From Alphaproteobacteria bacterium (lineage in GTDB: Bacteria > Pseudomonadota > Alphaproteobacteria > Rhodobacterales > Rhodobacteraceae): DNA of 64,000 nucleotides. The first letter of the stretch is position 1, and every line of letters starts with the position of its first letter. Shown piece after piece: positions 21,556 through 29,652 of this stretch. The translations under genes were made by a program, and so were the position numbers. Below the pieces are notes generated by a model. The model was not told the origin of the DNA and searched no databases. It worked only from the letters and a program-made list of their open reading frames with translations. The stretch is taken from assembly GCA_030425185.1 (NCBI GenBank), contig JAUIAU010000003.1, forward strand, positions 62,001 through 126,000, written 5' to 3'.

Positions 21556-22803
21556 TCAGCGTCTGGCAGCGGCGGCATCCTGCGGCGTCAGGCTCTGGGC
21601 CAGCCGCTGGACGTCTTTCCGCAAGGGGGTTTTCGGCGCGCTCTCCGACAGCGGCAGACCCTGGTCGGTCGCTTCGACCACGGCCCGCCCGCCGTCGCTG
21701 AGCAGATCTTCGATCTTGATGTCGAGGCTCTCGGCCATCCGCTTGAGCCGCGACCGCCCGGTCAGGTCGGTGAAGCGCGGCGCGCGGTTCAGCACGAAGC
21801 GCAGCTTCTCGACGGGCAGGTCCTCGGCCTTGAGCGTCTTGAGGAAGCGCAGGGTGTTCTGCGCCGAGCGCATGTCCAGCTCGACCACGGTCAGGTAACT
21901 GTCCGCCTCGGTCAGCACGGTCTCGGTCCACGCGATCAGCGTGCGCGGCATGTCGATCACGACGAAGTCGAAGTTCGCCCGCAACAGCGCGAGGAAGGCG
22001 GCGATGTCCTCCTGCGTGATCAGGTCGAGCGGGATCACGTCGGCCGGCGCGGTGAACACCTTCAGCTTGCCGCCGTAGTCCAGCATGGCCTGTGCCAGCG
22101 TATCGGCATCCGCGCCGACCATGTCGTTGAGAAACTCGAAGATCGCCTCGCGGCGGGGCAGGTCGAGGTAGGTCGCGACCTCGCCGAACTGCAGGTCGAG
22201 GTCCACCAGCGCCACGCGCGGCGGCTCCTTGCGCTGGGTTGCCAGCTCCCACGCCAGGTTCACGGCGAGCGTGGTCGCACCGACCCCGCCGGCAAGACCG
22301 TGAATCGCGATGATCTGTCCTGCGGCCGGGCCACCGGCGGCGCGGGGATCGAACGCCGGTTGCGCGACGGCCGGAACGGGACGCGGCATCGGGGTCGGCG
22401 GGGCCGTGACGCGGGCAATCGCGTCCTCCAGCCCGCCTTCCGGCACCGGGTAGGGCAGGAACTCGCGGGCCCCGGCCCGCATCAGCCGGTGCACGTAGAC
22501 GGGTTCGAGGTCGGCGGCCACGAGGATCACGCCCAGCTCGCGCTCGCGCGCGCTGGTCACAAGCCGTTCGACCGTGTCCATCTCGGCGGCATCGTCGTCG
22601 CTGACCGCCACGACAAGGAATTCCAGCCCGGCCGCCTCGGGCTGATCGAGAAAGATAAGGGTGTCATAGAACGACAGGTCGCCCCAGGCCTCGCCCAGAA
22701 CGGTTTCCATGTCGTCGATCAGAAACTCGAACGCCTGAACGTCGCGCGACACCGTGCAGGCGCGGATCGGCGCTGGTTCTGACGGTCTGATCATCGCACT
22801 CAT
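21556..22803 (-). CDS. tadZ: Tad pilus localisation ATPase TadZ/CpaE
   Basis: This 415-aa MinD/ParA-like protein positions the Tad machine. An atypical receiver-like domain spans about 15-135. The ATPase domain starts at 163 with a deviant Walker A GLAGGVGATT (169-178), followed by ALVDLDLQFGEVATYL. The family tolerates a missing P-loop lysine, and here only T177/T178 follow the glycines. A 187-bp stretch without genes precedes it, which may hold its own promoter. Confidence 0.93.
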   Translation of the reverse strand: MSAMIRPSEPAPIRACTVSRDVQAFEFLIDDMETVLGEAWGDLSFYDTLIFLDQPEAAGLEFLVVAVSDDDAAEMDTVERLVTSARERELGVILVAADLEPVYVHRLMRAGAREFLPYPVPEGGLEDAIARVTAPPTPMPRPVPAVAQPAFDPRAAGGPAAGQIIAIHGLAGGVGATTLAVNLAWELATQRKEPPRVALVDLDLQFGEVATYLDLPRREAIFEFLNDMVGADADTLAQAMLDYGGKLKVFTAPADVIPLDLITQEDIAAFLALLRANFDFVVIDMPRTLIAWTETVLTEADSYLTVVELDMRSAQNTLRFLKTLKAEDLPVEKLRFVLNRAPRFTDLTGRSRLKRMAESLDIKIEDLLSDGGRAVVEATDQGLPLSESAPKTPLRKDVQRLAQSLTPQDAAAARR

Positions 22804-22990
22804 GCTTTGCGGTTCCTCTCAACACATCCGGACACAACCCCCGGGCTACGGCCAAGGGAGAGAGAGGGAGTCTCCGAATCGCGCAGATTTCCCCCTGTCC
22901 GGGAAACAATCTCGGGTTCAAAGCGGGCAGTATTGCGGCAACAACGGTTTGAAAGCGGGAAAGCTCTCGGACCCTGCACCTGCCGCGTCC

Positions 22991-23608
22991 TTAGCCCCCG
23001 GCCTGCGCGTTGCCCGGGGCGCGTGTCGCGCTCTGGACATACTCGCGGTAGATGATCTGGGCGTATTTGCCGTCCAGAACCATCGGGTGGTTGGCGACGA
23101 AGCCCGAGACCTCGGTGACCGTCCGGCGGTTCCGCAGTTCCGGCTGCTGGGTCAGCACCAGCGGCTGCGTCTCGCCGAAGGAGACGACCGCTTCCAGCCG
23201 GGACCGCGAAATGCCTTTGGAGACCAGGTAGTTGACCACGGTATCGGCGCGCCGCTTGCCAAGTCTCTGGTTATAGGCGTCCGCCCCGACGAGGTCGGTG
23301 TGGCCATAGACCCGGAAACGCACTTCCGGGAACTGGCGGATCCAGTCGGCCTGCTGGTCGAGCGTGGCCATCGCTGCCGCATCGAGGCGCGACGAGTTGA
23401 ACGCGAAGTTGACCGTGCTGTCGACTTCCCGCGCGAAGCGCTCGGCCAGGTCGATCCGGACCTCGATCTCGCCGTTCTGAACCCCGGTGTTGTTGGCGGT
23501 GGCATTGCCGAAACCGACACCGTCGATCTCCGAGCCGATCGGGCCGCCGCACCCTGCCAGCGCAAGGCCAAGCGACAACAGGACGGGGGGCATCAGGAAA
23601 GCGCGCAT
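22991..23608 (-). CDS. OmpA-family lipoprotein of the Tad locus
   Basis: The 205-aa protein has a lipoprotein signal ending LALAGC (Cys20) and an OmpA-like peptidoglycan-binding domain (YGHTDLVGADAYNQRLGKRRA, LRNRRTVTEV). It should anchor the secretin to peptidoglycan, taking the place of RcpB or TadG-type envelope factors. It starts 3 bp after the secretin gene. The C-terminal 30 residues beyond the OmpA fold are unassigned. Confidence 0.88.
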   Translation of the reverse strand: MRAFLMPPVLLSLGLALAGCGGPIGSEIDGVGFGNATANNTGVQNGEIEVRIDLAERFAREVDSTVNFAFNSSRLDAAAMATLDQQADWIRQFPEVRFRVYGHTDLVGADAYNQRLGKRRADTVVNYLVSKGISRSRLEAVVSFGETQPLVLTQQPELRNRRTVTEVSGFVANHPMVLDGKYAQIIYREYVQSATRAPGNAQAGG

Positions 23609-23611
23609 CGA

Positions 23612-25051
23612 TCAGTCCAGCACATAACCATAGGGAGAGGCGAAGTCCTGCCGCGCGACCTCGCCGGCGGCACCGTTCGTCGGCGCGGGGCGGGTCGATC
23701 CGATCATCTGGCCGTTCAGGAAGAATTCGCGTTCGGTCGGGATCGAGATGCGGTCGGTCGGCAGCGCCAGCGCCTCGCCGCTCGTCGGCGTGACGAGATG
23801 GGCGGTGACGATGATCACCAGTTCGGACTGCTCGCGGCTGTAGGACGACGAGCGGAACAGCGCGCCCAGCACGGGGATGTCTCCGAGCCACGGCACCTTG
23901 CCCTGCAGGCTGGAGAAGTCATCCTGCAACAGTCCCGCGATGGCAAAGCTCTGGCCGTCGCGCAGTTCCACCGTGGTCTGCGTCTCGCGACGGCTGAAGC
24001 CGCTGATCGCGAACGACCCGTCCGAAACGGTCACCGATTCGTCGATGCCGCTGACCGAGGCGTTGAGCGCGAGATTTATGATGCCGTCATCCAGCACGGT
24101 CGGCGTGAACCCGAGTTCGACACCGAACGGCTTGTAGTCCACCGTCACGCCGCCCTGGCCGTCCGACACCGGCACGGGGTACTCGCCCCCCGCAAGGAAC
24201 GAGGCTTCCTGCCCAGACAACGCGGTCAGGTTCGGCTCTGCCAGCATCCGGACCACGTTGCGCTGCTCCAGCGCCTCGAGCAGCACATTCAGCTGCACCG
24301 ACGAGTTGCCGATCCCGATGTTGAGCGCGCCTTGCCGGTTGTTCAGCCCCGACAGGTTGTTGGTCGTCCCGAGGCTGGCGAGGCTTCCCGCGGTCGCAAG
24401 CGCCCCAGAGCCGCCGAGCAGCCCGTTCACGCCGCTCGCGGTGGTCGAATCCGCGTTGATCCCGATCGCGGCATTCAGCTGCTTCGAGACGGTGCGCTCC
24501 ATTTCCGCGAATCGCACCTTCAGCATCACCTGCTGGGTGCCGCCGACGCTCATCAGGTTCGACACCCGGTCCGGCGCATAGCGTTGGGCCAGCTCCAGTG
24601 CGCGGTCCAGTTTCGAGATGCTCGACACCGTCCCGGACAGCACGATGCCGTCGTTCGCGGTGCGCACCTCGATGTTCTCGCCCGGCATGATCTGCTGCAG
24701 GCGTTCCTTGAATTCGGCGATGTCAGGCGAGACCTGGACCTCGACATTCGTGATCAGCCGCCCGTCTGCGCCAAGCAGGGTGAGGGTCGTGCGACCGGGC
24801 GCTTTACCCAACACGTAGATGGTCCGGTCCGACAGGGTCGCAATATCTGCGATGGCCGGGTTGGCGACCGACAGCTCGGCGAAGACCGTGTCGCTCTCGA
24901 CGACGACGGCCCGGTTCATGGGGACGCTCAGGATGCTGGAGGTCTCGCCCCGCATGACGCGCAGCGTTTCCGACAAGGCCGGTCCGGCAAGCGGAACGGC
25001 ACAGAGCATGAGGGCCACGAGGCCCCGTCCAAGGAAACGTCGAAATGTCAT
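23612..25051 (-). CDS. rcpA: Tad outer-membrane secretin RcpA/CpaC
   Basis: RcpA forms the outer-membrane pore for the Flp pilus. The 479-aa protein has a signal peptide (LCAVPLAGPALS) and an N-terminal domain with LRVMRGETSSILSVPMNRAVVVE, as in CpaC. A BON-like segment (VLSGTVSSISKLDRALELAQ) precedes the type II/III secretin domain from about residue 250 (FGVELGFTPTVLDDGIINLAL, PWLGDIPVLGALFRS). A 162-bp gap separates it from cpaB and contains a hairpin. Confidence 0.95.
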   Translation of the reverse strand: MTFRRFLGRGLVALMLCAVPLAGPALSETLRVMRGETSSILSVPMNRAVVVESDTVFAELSVANPAIADIATLSDRTIYVLGKAPGRTTLTLLGADGRLITNVEVQVSPDIAEFKERLQQIMPGENIEVRTANDGIVLSGTVSSISKLDRALELAQRYAPDRVSNLMSVGGTQQVMLKVRFAEMERTVSKQLNAAIGINADSTTASGVNGLLGGSGALATAGSLASLGTTNNLSGLNNRQGALNIGIGNSSVQLNVLLEALEQRNVVRMLAEPNLTALSGQEASFLAGGEYPVPVSDGQGGVTVDYKPFGVELGFTPTVLDDGIINLALNASVSGIDESVTVSDGSFAISGFSRRETQTTVELRDGQSFAIAGLLQDDFSSLQGKVPWLGDIPVLGALFRSSSYSREQSELVIIVTAHLVTPTSGEALALPTDRISIPTEREFFLNGQMIGSTRPAPTNGAAGEVARQDFASPYGYVLD

Positions 25052-25170
25052 GTGATCCTGCCTCTATGATCACGTGAATGCGGGATCTTCGCCCCGTTCT
25101 TGAACGACCATGCCCCGAAATGGCTTTTCATGCAAGAATCAAGGCTCTCTGGCCCGTTCCTGAATTGAGA

Positions 25171-25195
25171 CGGCCCCGCCGACAGGACAGGGCCG
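25171..25195 (-). terminator. Hairpin between cpaB and rcpA
   Basis: CGGCCC and GGGCCG arms with a 13-nt loop lie 19 bp after the cpaB stop, in the direction of transcription. A weak T-containing stretch follows on the minus strand. It may reduce read-through from cpaB into the secretin gene. Confidence 0.3.
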
Positions 25196-25213
25196 CCTGA
25201 CCGATCCCCCGGA

Positions 25214-26050
25214 TCAGTTGGTGCAGGGGATCTGCATCGTGACCACTTCCGAGCCCTTGCGGGTGCGGATGGTGCAGACTTCCGGCGCCTGCTCGACCAC
25301 TTCGACCGGGCGTTCGACCCCCAGAAGCTGGTCCGAGTCGACCTCGACATCCTGCGCCACGGTGTCGTCCGAGACCCCGACCAGCGCCAGCGACAGACGC
25401 CCCGTCGCCTGCGCCTGCGCGAGCGATGCGATCTGCTCGGGCTTGGCTTCGACGGTCACGGTGCGCGCGATCGAGGGACGGTTGCGGTCGATATCGTCGT
25501 CCTGGTCGATGGCTATGATCTGGACGTTGGCCTGGATCAGCCGTGTCACGTCGCGGCCGTTGCCTTCCCCGGTCCAGTAGACATCGACCCGGTCGCCCGG
25601 GCGCAGGAAGCCCGACACGCCGCTGGCGACGTCCACGGTGATCGCGAAGGCGCGCATGCCGCGCCCGAGGCGCGAGGCGACACCGGCGTCCTGGCCCGGC
25701 TCGGTCACCTTCACGCGCAGGATCGGCTCGTCGCGCTCCATCACCCGCAGCACGACGCGCGGATTGTCGTCGCCCTCCGGGAAGAGCTCCAGCGCATCGG
25801 CAAAGGCGCCGGCGGGGACCGCATTCTCGGGCCAGGCCACCGGGCGCACGTCGGCGCGCGTCAGCGGCTCGCCGTAGCGGATCTGCCGGTTGGCGACGAA
25901 GACCTCGGTGGTCGTCACCGCCTCGGCAAGCTTCGCTTGCTGGCTTGCCAGAACGTTCTGGTATTGGGCGATACGGTCCTTGGCCAAGTACATGGCACCG
26001 CCGGCGAGGGCGACCCCGAGGACCAGAACCAGTCCGAAAACTACTCGCAT
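25214..26050 (-). CDS. cpaB: Flp pilus assembly protein CpaB/RcpC
   Basis: The 278-aa protein has an N-terminal membrane anchor (VVFGLVLVLGVALAGGAMYLA) and a SAF domain (VFVANRQIRYGEPLTRADV). The RcpC/CpaB domain follows (FLRPGDRVDVYWTGE). It is a periplasmic factor needed for secretin function and possibly pilus modification. ATG 26050 is chosen because GGAAGGA sits just upstream; an in-frame extension to 26203 runs into the pilin terminator. Two C-terminal cysteines (VCTIR and IPCTN) may form a disulfide. Confidence 0.93.
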   Translation of the reverse strand: MRVVFGLVLVLGVALAGGAMYLAKDRIAQYQNVLASQQAKLAEAVTTTEVFVANRQIRYGEPLTRADVRPVAWPENAVPAGAFADALELFPEGDDNPRVVLRVMERDEPILRVKVTEPGQDAGVASRLGRGMRAFAITVDVASGVSGFLRPGDRVDVYWTGEGNGRDVTRLIQANVQIIAIDQDDDIDRNRPSIARTVTVEAKPEQIASLAQAQATGRLSLALVGVSDDTVAQDVEVDSDQLLGVERPVEVVEQAPEVCTIRTRKGSEVVTMQIPCTN

Positions 26051-26200
26051 TGCTCGTCCTTCCACATTGGCAGCTTTGTTCCGGCCTGTGCGGGAGGGCA
26101 GACTCCCGGCCGGTTTCCTGATCTCACCGTCGCGCCCCGGGATGGTCTGGCGAGGACCAAATCGCGGCGGTTTCCGGGAAAATCTGTGTCCGGAATATGA

Positions 26201-26228
26201 CAAGAAGGCCGCGCATGATGCGCGGCCT
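26201..26228 (-). terminator. Terminator after pilin copy 1
   Basis: Read on the minus strand, AGGCCGCGC and GCGCGGCCT pair across an ATCAT loop and are followed by TCTTG. It begins 28 nt after the pilin stop. The strong stem may keep the pilin transcript separate from cpaB and stabilise it. Confidence 0.7.
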
Positions 26229-26255
26229 CCGAGCGGAACGATCCGAAGGGTCGGA

Positions 26256-26453
26256 TTATTCGAACGAGGTCGAGATGGCCTGACCGGTCAGCTGGGTGTC
26301 GATGTCCTGGCTCAGGTCCTGGATGCCGCCCGAGACGACGCCGTAGACGGCGATGCCGAGGCCGACGATGGCGGCGGTCAGCACGACCCAGTCAACGGTC
26401 ACAGCGCCCGACTCGTCGTTGCGGAAGGTGTTTGCAAGCTTGAACAGTTTCAT
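26256..26453 (-). CDS. flp: Flp-family type IVb pilin, copy 1
   Basis: This 65-aa pilin is the main subunit of the Tad pilus. The N-terminal leader MKLFKLANTFRNDESG ends at Gly16, and the mature protein would begin AVTVDW. Asp sits at +5 where classical Flp pilins have Glu, and Trp at +6. A hydrophobic helix (VVLTAAIVGLGIAVYGVVSGG) follows. GAGGGA precedes the start. The protein and DNA are identical to copies 2 and 3. Confidence 0.93.
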   Translation of the reverse strand: MKLFKLANTFRNDESGAVTVDWVVLTAAIVGLGIAVYGVVSGGIQDLSQDIDTQLTGQAISTSFE

Positions 26454-26672
26454 TTCCGTAGTCCCTCTAGACTGATGATACTCTTGTGTGCCGTCCCGGG
26501 CTTTCGTTCGGGGGCCCCAACCCTCTGACTTCGGAGCCGTCCGTCGCTCTGGACAGCTTCTGTATCGCGCCGGATCGGGGCGGGATTGTGGAAGGTTGCG
26601 GGTCTTGTCGGGACTTTTGCGGTGCGCTTTCGGGGCGCGGGGAGCTGCCCGGTGCAGGGCGTCGCCGCAAAG

Positions 26673-26700
26673 CAAGAAGGCCGCGCATGATGCGCGGCCT
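26673..26700 (-). terminator. Terminator after pilin copy 2
   Basis: Identical to the hairpin after copy 1, offset by 472 bp. Each pilin gene therefore seems to be its own transcription unit. Confidence 0.7.
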
Positions 26701-26727
26701 CCGAGCGGAACGATCCGAAGGGTCGGA

Positions 26728-26925
26728 TTATTCGAACGAGGTCGAGATGGCCTGACCGGTCAGCTGGGTGTCGATGTCCTGGCTCAGGTCCTGGATGCCG
26801 CCCGAGACGACGCCGTAGACGGCGATGCCGAGGCCGACGATGGCGGCGGTCAGCACGACCCAGTCAACGGTCACAGCGCCCGACTCGTCGTTGCGGAAGG
26901 TGTTTGCAAGCTTGAACAGTTTCAT
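26728..26925 (-). CDS. flp: Flp-family type IVb pilin, copy 2
   Basis: This gene is the same in every base as copy 1 and encodes the same 65-aa prepilin (cleavage after ESG, mature AVTVDW...). Its upstream 274 bp are also identical to those of copy 1, so both must have the same promoter strength. The function would be gene dosage for the major pilin rather than a new subunit. Confidence 0.93.
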   Translation of the reverse strand: MKLFKLANTFRNDESGAVTVDWVVLTAAIVGLGIAVYGVVSGGIQDLSQDIDTQLTGQAISTSFE

Positions 26926-27144
26926 TTCCGTAGTCCCTCTAGACTGATGATACTCTTGTGTGCCGTCCCGGGCTTTCGTTCGGGGGCCCCAACCCTCTGA
27001 CTTCGGAGCCGTCCGTCGCTCTGGACAGCTTCTGTATCGCGCCGGATCGGGGCGGGATTGTGGAAGGTTGCGGGTCTTGTCGGGACTTTTGCGGTGCGCT
27101 TTCGGGGCGCGGGGAGCTGCCCGGTGCAGGGCGTCGCCGCAAAG

Positions 27145-27172
27145 CAAGAAGGCCGCGCATGATGCGCGGCCT
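27145..27172 (-). terminator. Terminator after pilin copy 3
   Basis: Third copy of the same GC-rich hairpin. It lies between the outermost pilin gene and the upstream region of copy 2. Confidence 0.7.
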
Positions 27173-27199
27173 CCGAGCGGAACGATCCGAAGGGTCGGA

Positions 27200-27397
27200 T
27201 TATTCGAACGAGGTCGAGATGGCCTGACCGGTCAGCTGGGTGTCGATGTCCTGGCTCAGGTCCTGGATGCCGCCCGAGACGACGCCGTAGACGGCGATGC
27301 CGAGGCCGACGATGGCGGCGGTCAGCACGACCCAGTCAACGGTCACAGCGCCCGACTCGTCGTTGCGGAAGGTGTTTGCAAGCTTGAACAGTTTCAT
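27200..27397 (-). CDS. flp: Flp-family type IVb pilin, copy 3 (probable ancestral copy)
   Basis: The coding sequence is identical to copies 1 and 2, but the upstream sequence differs from just before the start codon (ACCACC rather than TACGGAA before ATG). This copy therefore has its own promoter region in the 287-bp gap shared with the lytic transglycosylase. GAGGGAC serves as ribosome site. Because it is outermost and has unique upstream DNA, it is a candidate for the original gene, though the direction of duplication cannot be proved. Confidence 0.93.
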   Translation of the reverse strand: MKLFKLANTFRNDESGAVTVDWVVLTAAIVGLGIAVYGVVSGGIQDLSQDIDTQLTGQAISTSFE

Positions 27398-27684
27398 GGT
27401 GGTGTCCCTCTGGAAGACGTTGGTTGATCGATGTTGCTCGTCCGATTTGCCCGTGCCCCGTTTCCCTCTGGAGCATCCGTTCGCCTCGGCATGGAGAGAA
27501 ATTGCCTGCCGAATCGGGCAACAACTGGGCGCAGGCGGGATCATTTCAGGTCCGGCGGCCCGCGCATCTGGTCTGTAACGCCTGCCCGGGCCGGCCTCCC
27601 GGTTCCGGGCGCTGGCCGTCCGGCGCGTCCGCTGCTAGGCTGTGGATAACCGGGAAAACCCGATCCACAGGCAGGAACCCCCAC

Positions 27685-28485
27685 ATGCGGCCCGCGATCC
27701 TCGCATTGGTGCTGGCACTGGTCCCCGGGGCGGCGGCCGCCGAGGCACCACGTCCCTTCCCGGACTTCACATTCAAGCGGGTCACGCCGCCGCCGCCCGG
27801 CACCACGCGCCGGATCACCGTGCAGATCACCCCGCCCGAACCCGAATTGCCCGCGGCGCCGGTATCCGGCGCGACGGCGGCCGCCCCGGCTGTCGCCGAT
27901 CCGCAGGTCACCGCCTTCTGGTCGGCGGTGGGCACCGGGCTCGCCGAGGCCTCGCCCGCGCGCCTTGCGTTGGCCGAAGAGGCGGTGCGCCGGGCCGGGA
28001 TCGACGGGCCGAAGCTGCAGGACCTGCAGGCGCTCGCCGCCGCACATGGCCGCCACCTGCTGGAACTGACCATTGGGCGGCGGGTCTCGCCCGCGCTTGC
28101 GCTGGCGGTGATCTCGGTCGAATCGTCGGGCCGCCCGGAAGCGGTCAGCCGAGCAGGGGCGGAAGGGCTGATGCAGCTGATGCCCGCCACCGCGACCCGA
28201 TTCGGGGTCACCGACAGCCTCGACCCTGCCCAGAACATCGACGGCGGGGTCGCCTATCTCGACTGGCTGATGGGCCGGTTCGGCGGTGACCCGGTGCTGG
28301 CCCTTGCCGGCTACAACGCGGGCGAGAACGCGGTGATCGGCGCGGGCGGGGTGCCCGAGTATGCCGAGACCCGCGCCTATGTCCCGAAGGTCATCGCGGC
28401 ATGGGCGGTTGCCAAGGGGCTGTGCCTGACCCCGCCCGACCTTGCGAGCGACGGCTGCGTCTTCGCCTCGATGGCGGCGCGCTGA
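27685..28485 (+). CDS. Lytic transglycosylase (SLT domain), secreted
   Basis: The 266-aa protein has a signal peptide (LALVLALVPGAAAA|EA), a Pro-rich linker and a C-terminal SLT (lysozyme-like) domain. The catalytic Glu146 lies in VESSGRP, followed by GLMQLMPATA, NIDGGVAYL and ALAGYNAGENAV. It cleaves peptidoglycan glycan strands. ATG 27685 is preferred because AGGAA lies 7 bp upstream; the frame is open further but without a signal. Its divergent position next to the Tad locus suggests it opens the wall for the pilus secretin, as in other secretion loci; that is inference. Confidence 0.92.
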   Translation: MRPAILALVLALVPGAAAAEAPRPFPDFTFKRVTPPPPGTTRRITVQITPPEPELPAAPVSGATAAAPAVADPQVTAFWSAVGTGLAEASPARLALAEEAVRRAGIDGPKLQDLQALAAAHGRHLLELTIGRRVSPALALAVISVESSGRPEAVSRAGAEGLMQLMPATATRFGVTDSLDPAQNIDGGVAYLDWLMGRFGGDPVLALAGYNAGENAVIGAGGVPEYAETRAYVPKVIAAWAVAKGLCLTPPDLASDGCVFASMAAR

Positions 28486-28491
28486 GGCGCC

Positions 28492-28791
28492 TCAGACCTG
28501 GAAGGCGTCAGCCCATTCCGGGTGCTTGCGCCGCTGTGCGTTCACGAAGGGGCAGAGCGGCACGATCTTGCGCCCCTCCGCCCGGGCATCCGCCACCAGC
28601 CGGGCGACGAGGGCCTGCCCGGCCCCCGTGCCCCTGAGGGCGTCGTCCACCTCCGTGTGGTCGGCGATCCACAGCGTCTCGCCCGCGACGGAAAAGGTCA
28701 GCTCTGCCGCCGCGCCGTCGTGCGACAGGACGAACCGGCCGTGGCCGCCGTCGATGTGACGGACGATGTCGAAGGGCGCGTCCTCAGACAA
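28492..28791 (-). CDS. Small GNAT-type N-acetyltransferase (YidJ/COG2388-like)
   Basis: The 99-aa protein is a minimal acetyltransferase domain. GRFVLSHDGAAAELTFSV and HTEVDDALRGTGAGQALVARL contain the acetyl-CoA P-loop (RGTGAGQ), and IVPLCPFVNAQRRKHPEW is the conserved C-terminus. The start is TTG 28791, which overlaps the scoB stop by 8 nt, so it is translated with the CoA-transferase operon. The substrate is unknown. Confidence 0.87.
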   Translation of the reverse strand: MSEDAPFDIVRHIDGGHGRFVLSHDGAAAELTFSVAGETLWIADHTEVDDALRGTGAGQALVARLVADARAEGRKIVPLCPFVNAQRRKHPEWADAFQV

Positions 28792-29410
28792 TCGTCGCCT
28801 CGGTGGCGGCGCGGAGCGCCTCCTCGCTGACGCCGTCGGCCAGCTCGACGATCTTCAGGCCGCCCTCGACCACGTCCAGAACGCCGAGGTTGGTGATGAT
28901 CCGGTCCACCACGCCCTGTCCGGTCAGCGGCAGCGTGCAGGACTTGAGCACCTTCGATTCGCCCGCCTTGTTGGTGTGGTCCATCACCACGACCACCCGG
29001 CCGACCCCGGCGACGAGGTCCATCGCCCCGCCCATGCCCTTGATCAGCTTGCCCGGGATCATCCAGTTCGCGAGGTCGCCCTTCTCGTCGACTTCCATGG
29101 CGCCGAGGATCGCCATCGCGATCTTGCCGCCGCGGATCATGCCGAAGCTCTGCGCGCTGTCGAAATAGACCGAGTGGGGCAGTTCCGTGATGGTCTGCTT
29201 GCCGGCGTTGATGAGGTCGGCGTCTTCCTCGCCCGCGATCGGGAACGGACCCATGCCGAGCATCCCGTTCTCGGACTGCAGCGTGACGTTCACGCCCTCG
29301 GGGATGTAGTTCGACACCAGCGTCGGAATCCCGATGCCGAGGTTGACGTACATCCCGTCTTCAAGCTCCTGCGCGGCACGTGCCGCCATCTGGTTGCGGT
29401 CCCAGGGCAT
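28784..29410 (-). CDS. scoB: 3-oxoacid CoA-transferase subunit B
   Basis: This is the beta subunit of a succinyl-CoA:3-ketoacid (or acetoacetate) CoA-transferase, 208 aa. The catalytic glutamate is Glu47 in QSENGMLGMGP, and YVNLGIGIPTLVSNY is the typical N-terminal motif. It links acetoacetate or beta-ketoacids to acyl-CoA metabolism. The ATG follows the stop of the 75-aa gene by a single base (TGAGATG). Exact donor and acceptor acids cannot be told from sequence. Confidence 0.93.
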   Translation of the reverse strand: MPWDRNQMAARAAQELEDGMYVNLGIGIPTLVSNYIPEGVNVTLQSENGMLGMGPFPIAGEEDADLINAGKQTITELPHSVYFDSAQSFGMIRGGKIAMAILGAMEVDEKGDLANWMIPGKLIKGMGGAMDLVAGVGRVVVVMDHTNKAGESKVLKSCTLPLTGQGVVDRIITNLGVLDVVEGGLKIVELADGVSEEALRAATEATIV

Positions 29411-29411
29411 C

Positions 29412-29639
29412 TCAATCCTCGTTCTCTCGGGGTTCCGTCGCGACGCCGAGCGCGTGCGACAGCATGTGGGCGGATTCCATGTTCATCATCGCGGCGGCGA
29501 GCGTGACCGTGATCATCGGGTCGCGGGACACGGTCGACTCGCCGAAGCGCGCCGTGGCGACGCGATTGGCCTGGTGCAGATACTGAACCATGCGCTTTGC
29601 CGCGTGGGGCGGCAGGGCGCGGAGAAGGTCGTTGTCCAT
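29412..29639 (-). CDS. Conserved small protein between CoA-transferase subunits, function unknown
   Basis: The 75-aa product is probably soluble and helical, with a Met-rich middle (MITVTLAAAMMNMESAHMLSHAL). I recognise no domain. It lies 13 bp after scoA and its stop overlaps the scoB ribosome site region, so it is translated with both subunits. A role as a subunit-assembly or regulatory peptide is a guess from position. It has no shadow gene on the other strand that looks better. Confidence 0.7.
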   Translation of the reverse strand: MDNDLLRALPPHAAKRMVQYLHQANRVATARFGESTVSRDPMITVTLAAAMMNMESAHMLSHALGVATEPRENED

Positions 29640-29652
29640 CGCTTGCCCTCCC

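Larger units (their letters stand above)
26201..27397. repeat. Perfect 472-bp tandem repeat, 2.5 copies, each with one Flp pilin gene
   Basis: Bases 26201-26672 and 26673-27144 are identical by eye. The third copy (27145-27397, 253 bp) matches until just past the pilin start codon and then diverges into unique sequence. Each unit holds a terminator hairpin, the pilin gene and, in the first two, the same 274-bp upstream region. The junction lies in non-coding DNA. No transposase or short flanking duplication is seen. The identity implies a very recent amplification or ongoing gene conversion, or possibly an assembly effect. Confidence 0.95.

Noticed and set aside
26201-27397. A mobile element as the cause of the pilin repeats
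   Set aside because: No transposase, terminal inverted repeats or target duplications are present. Simple tandem duplication explains the data.
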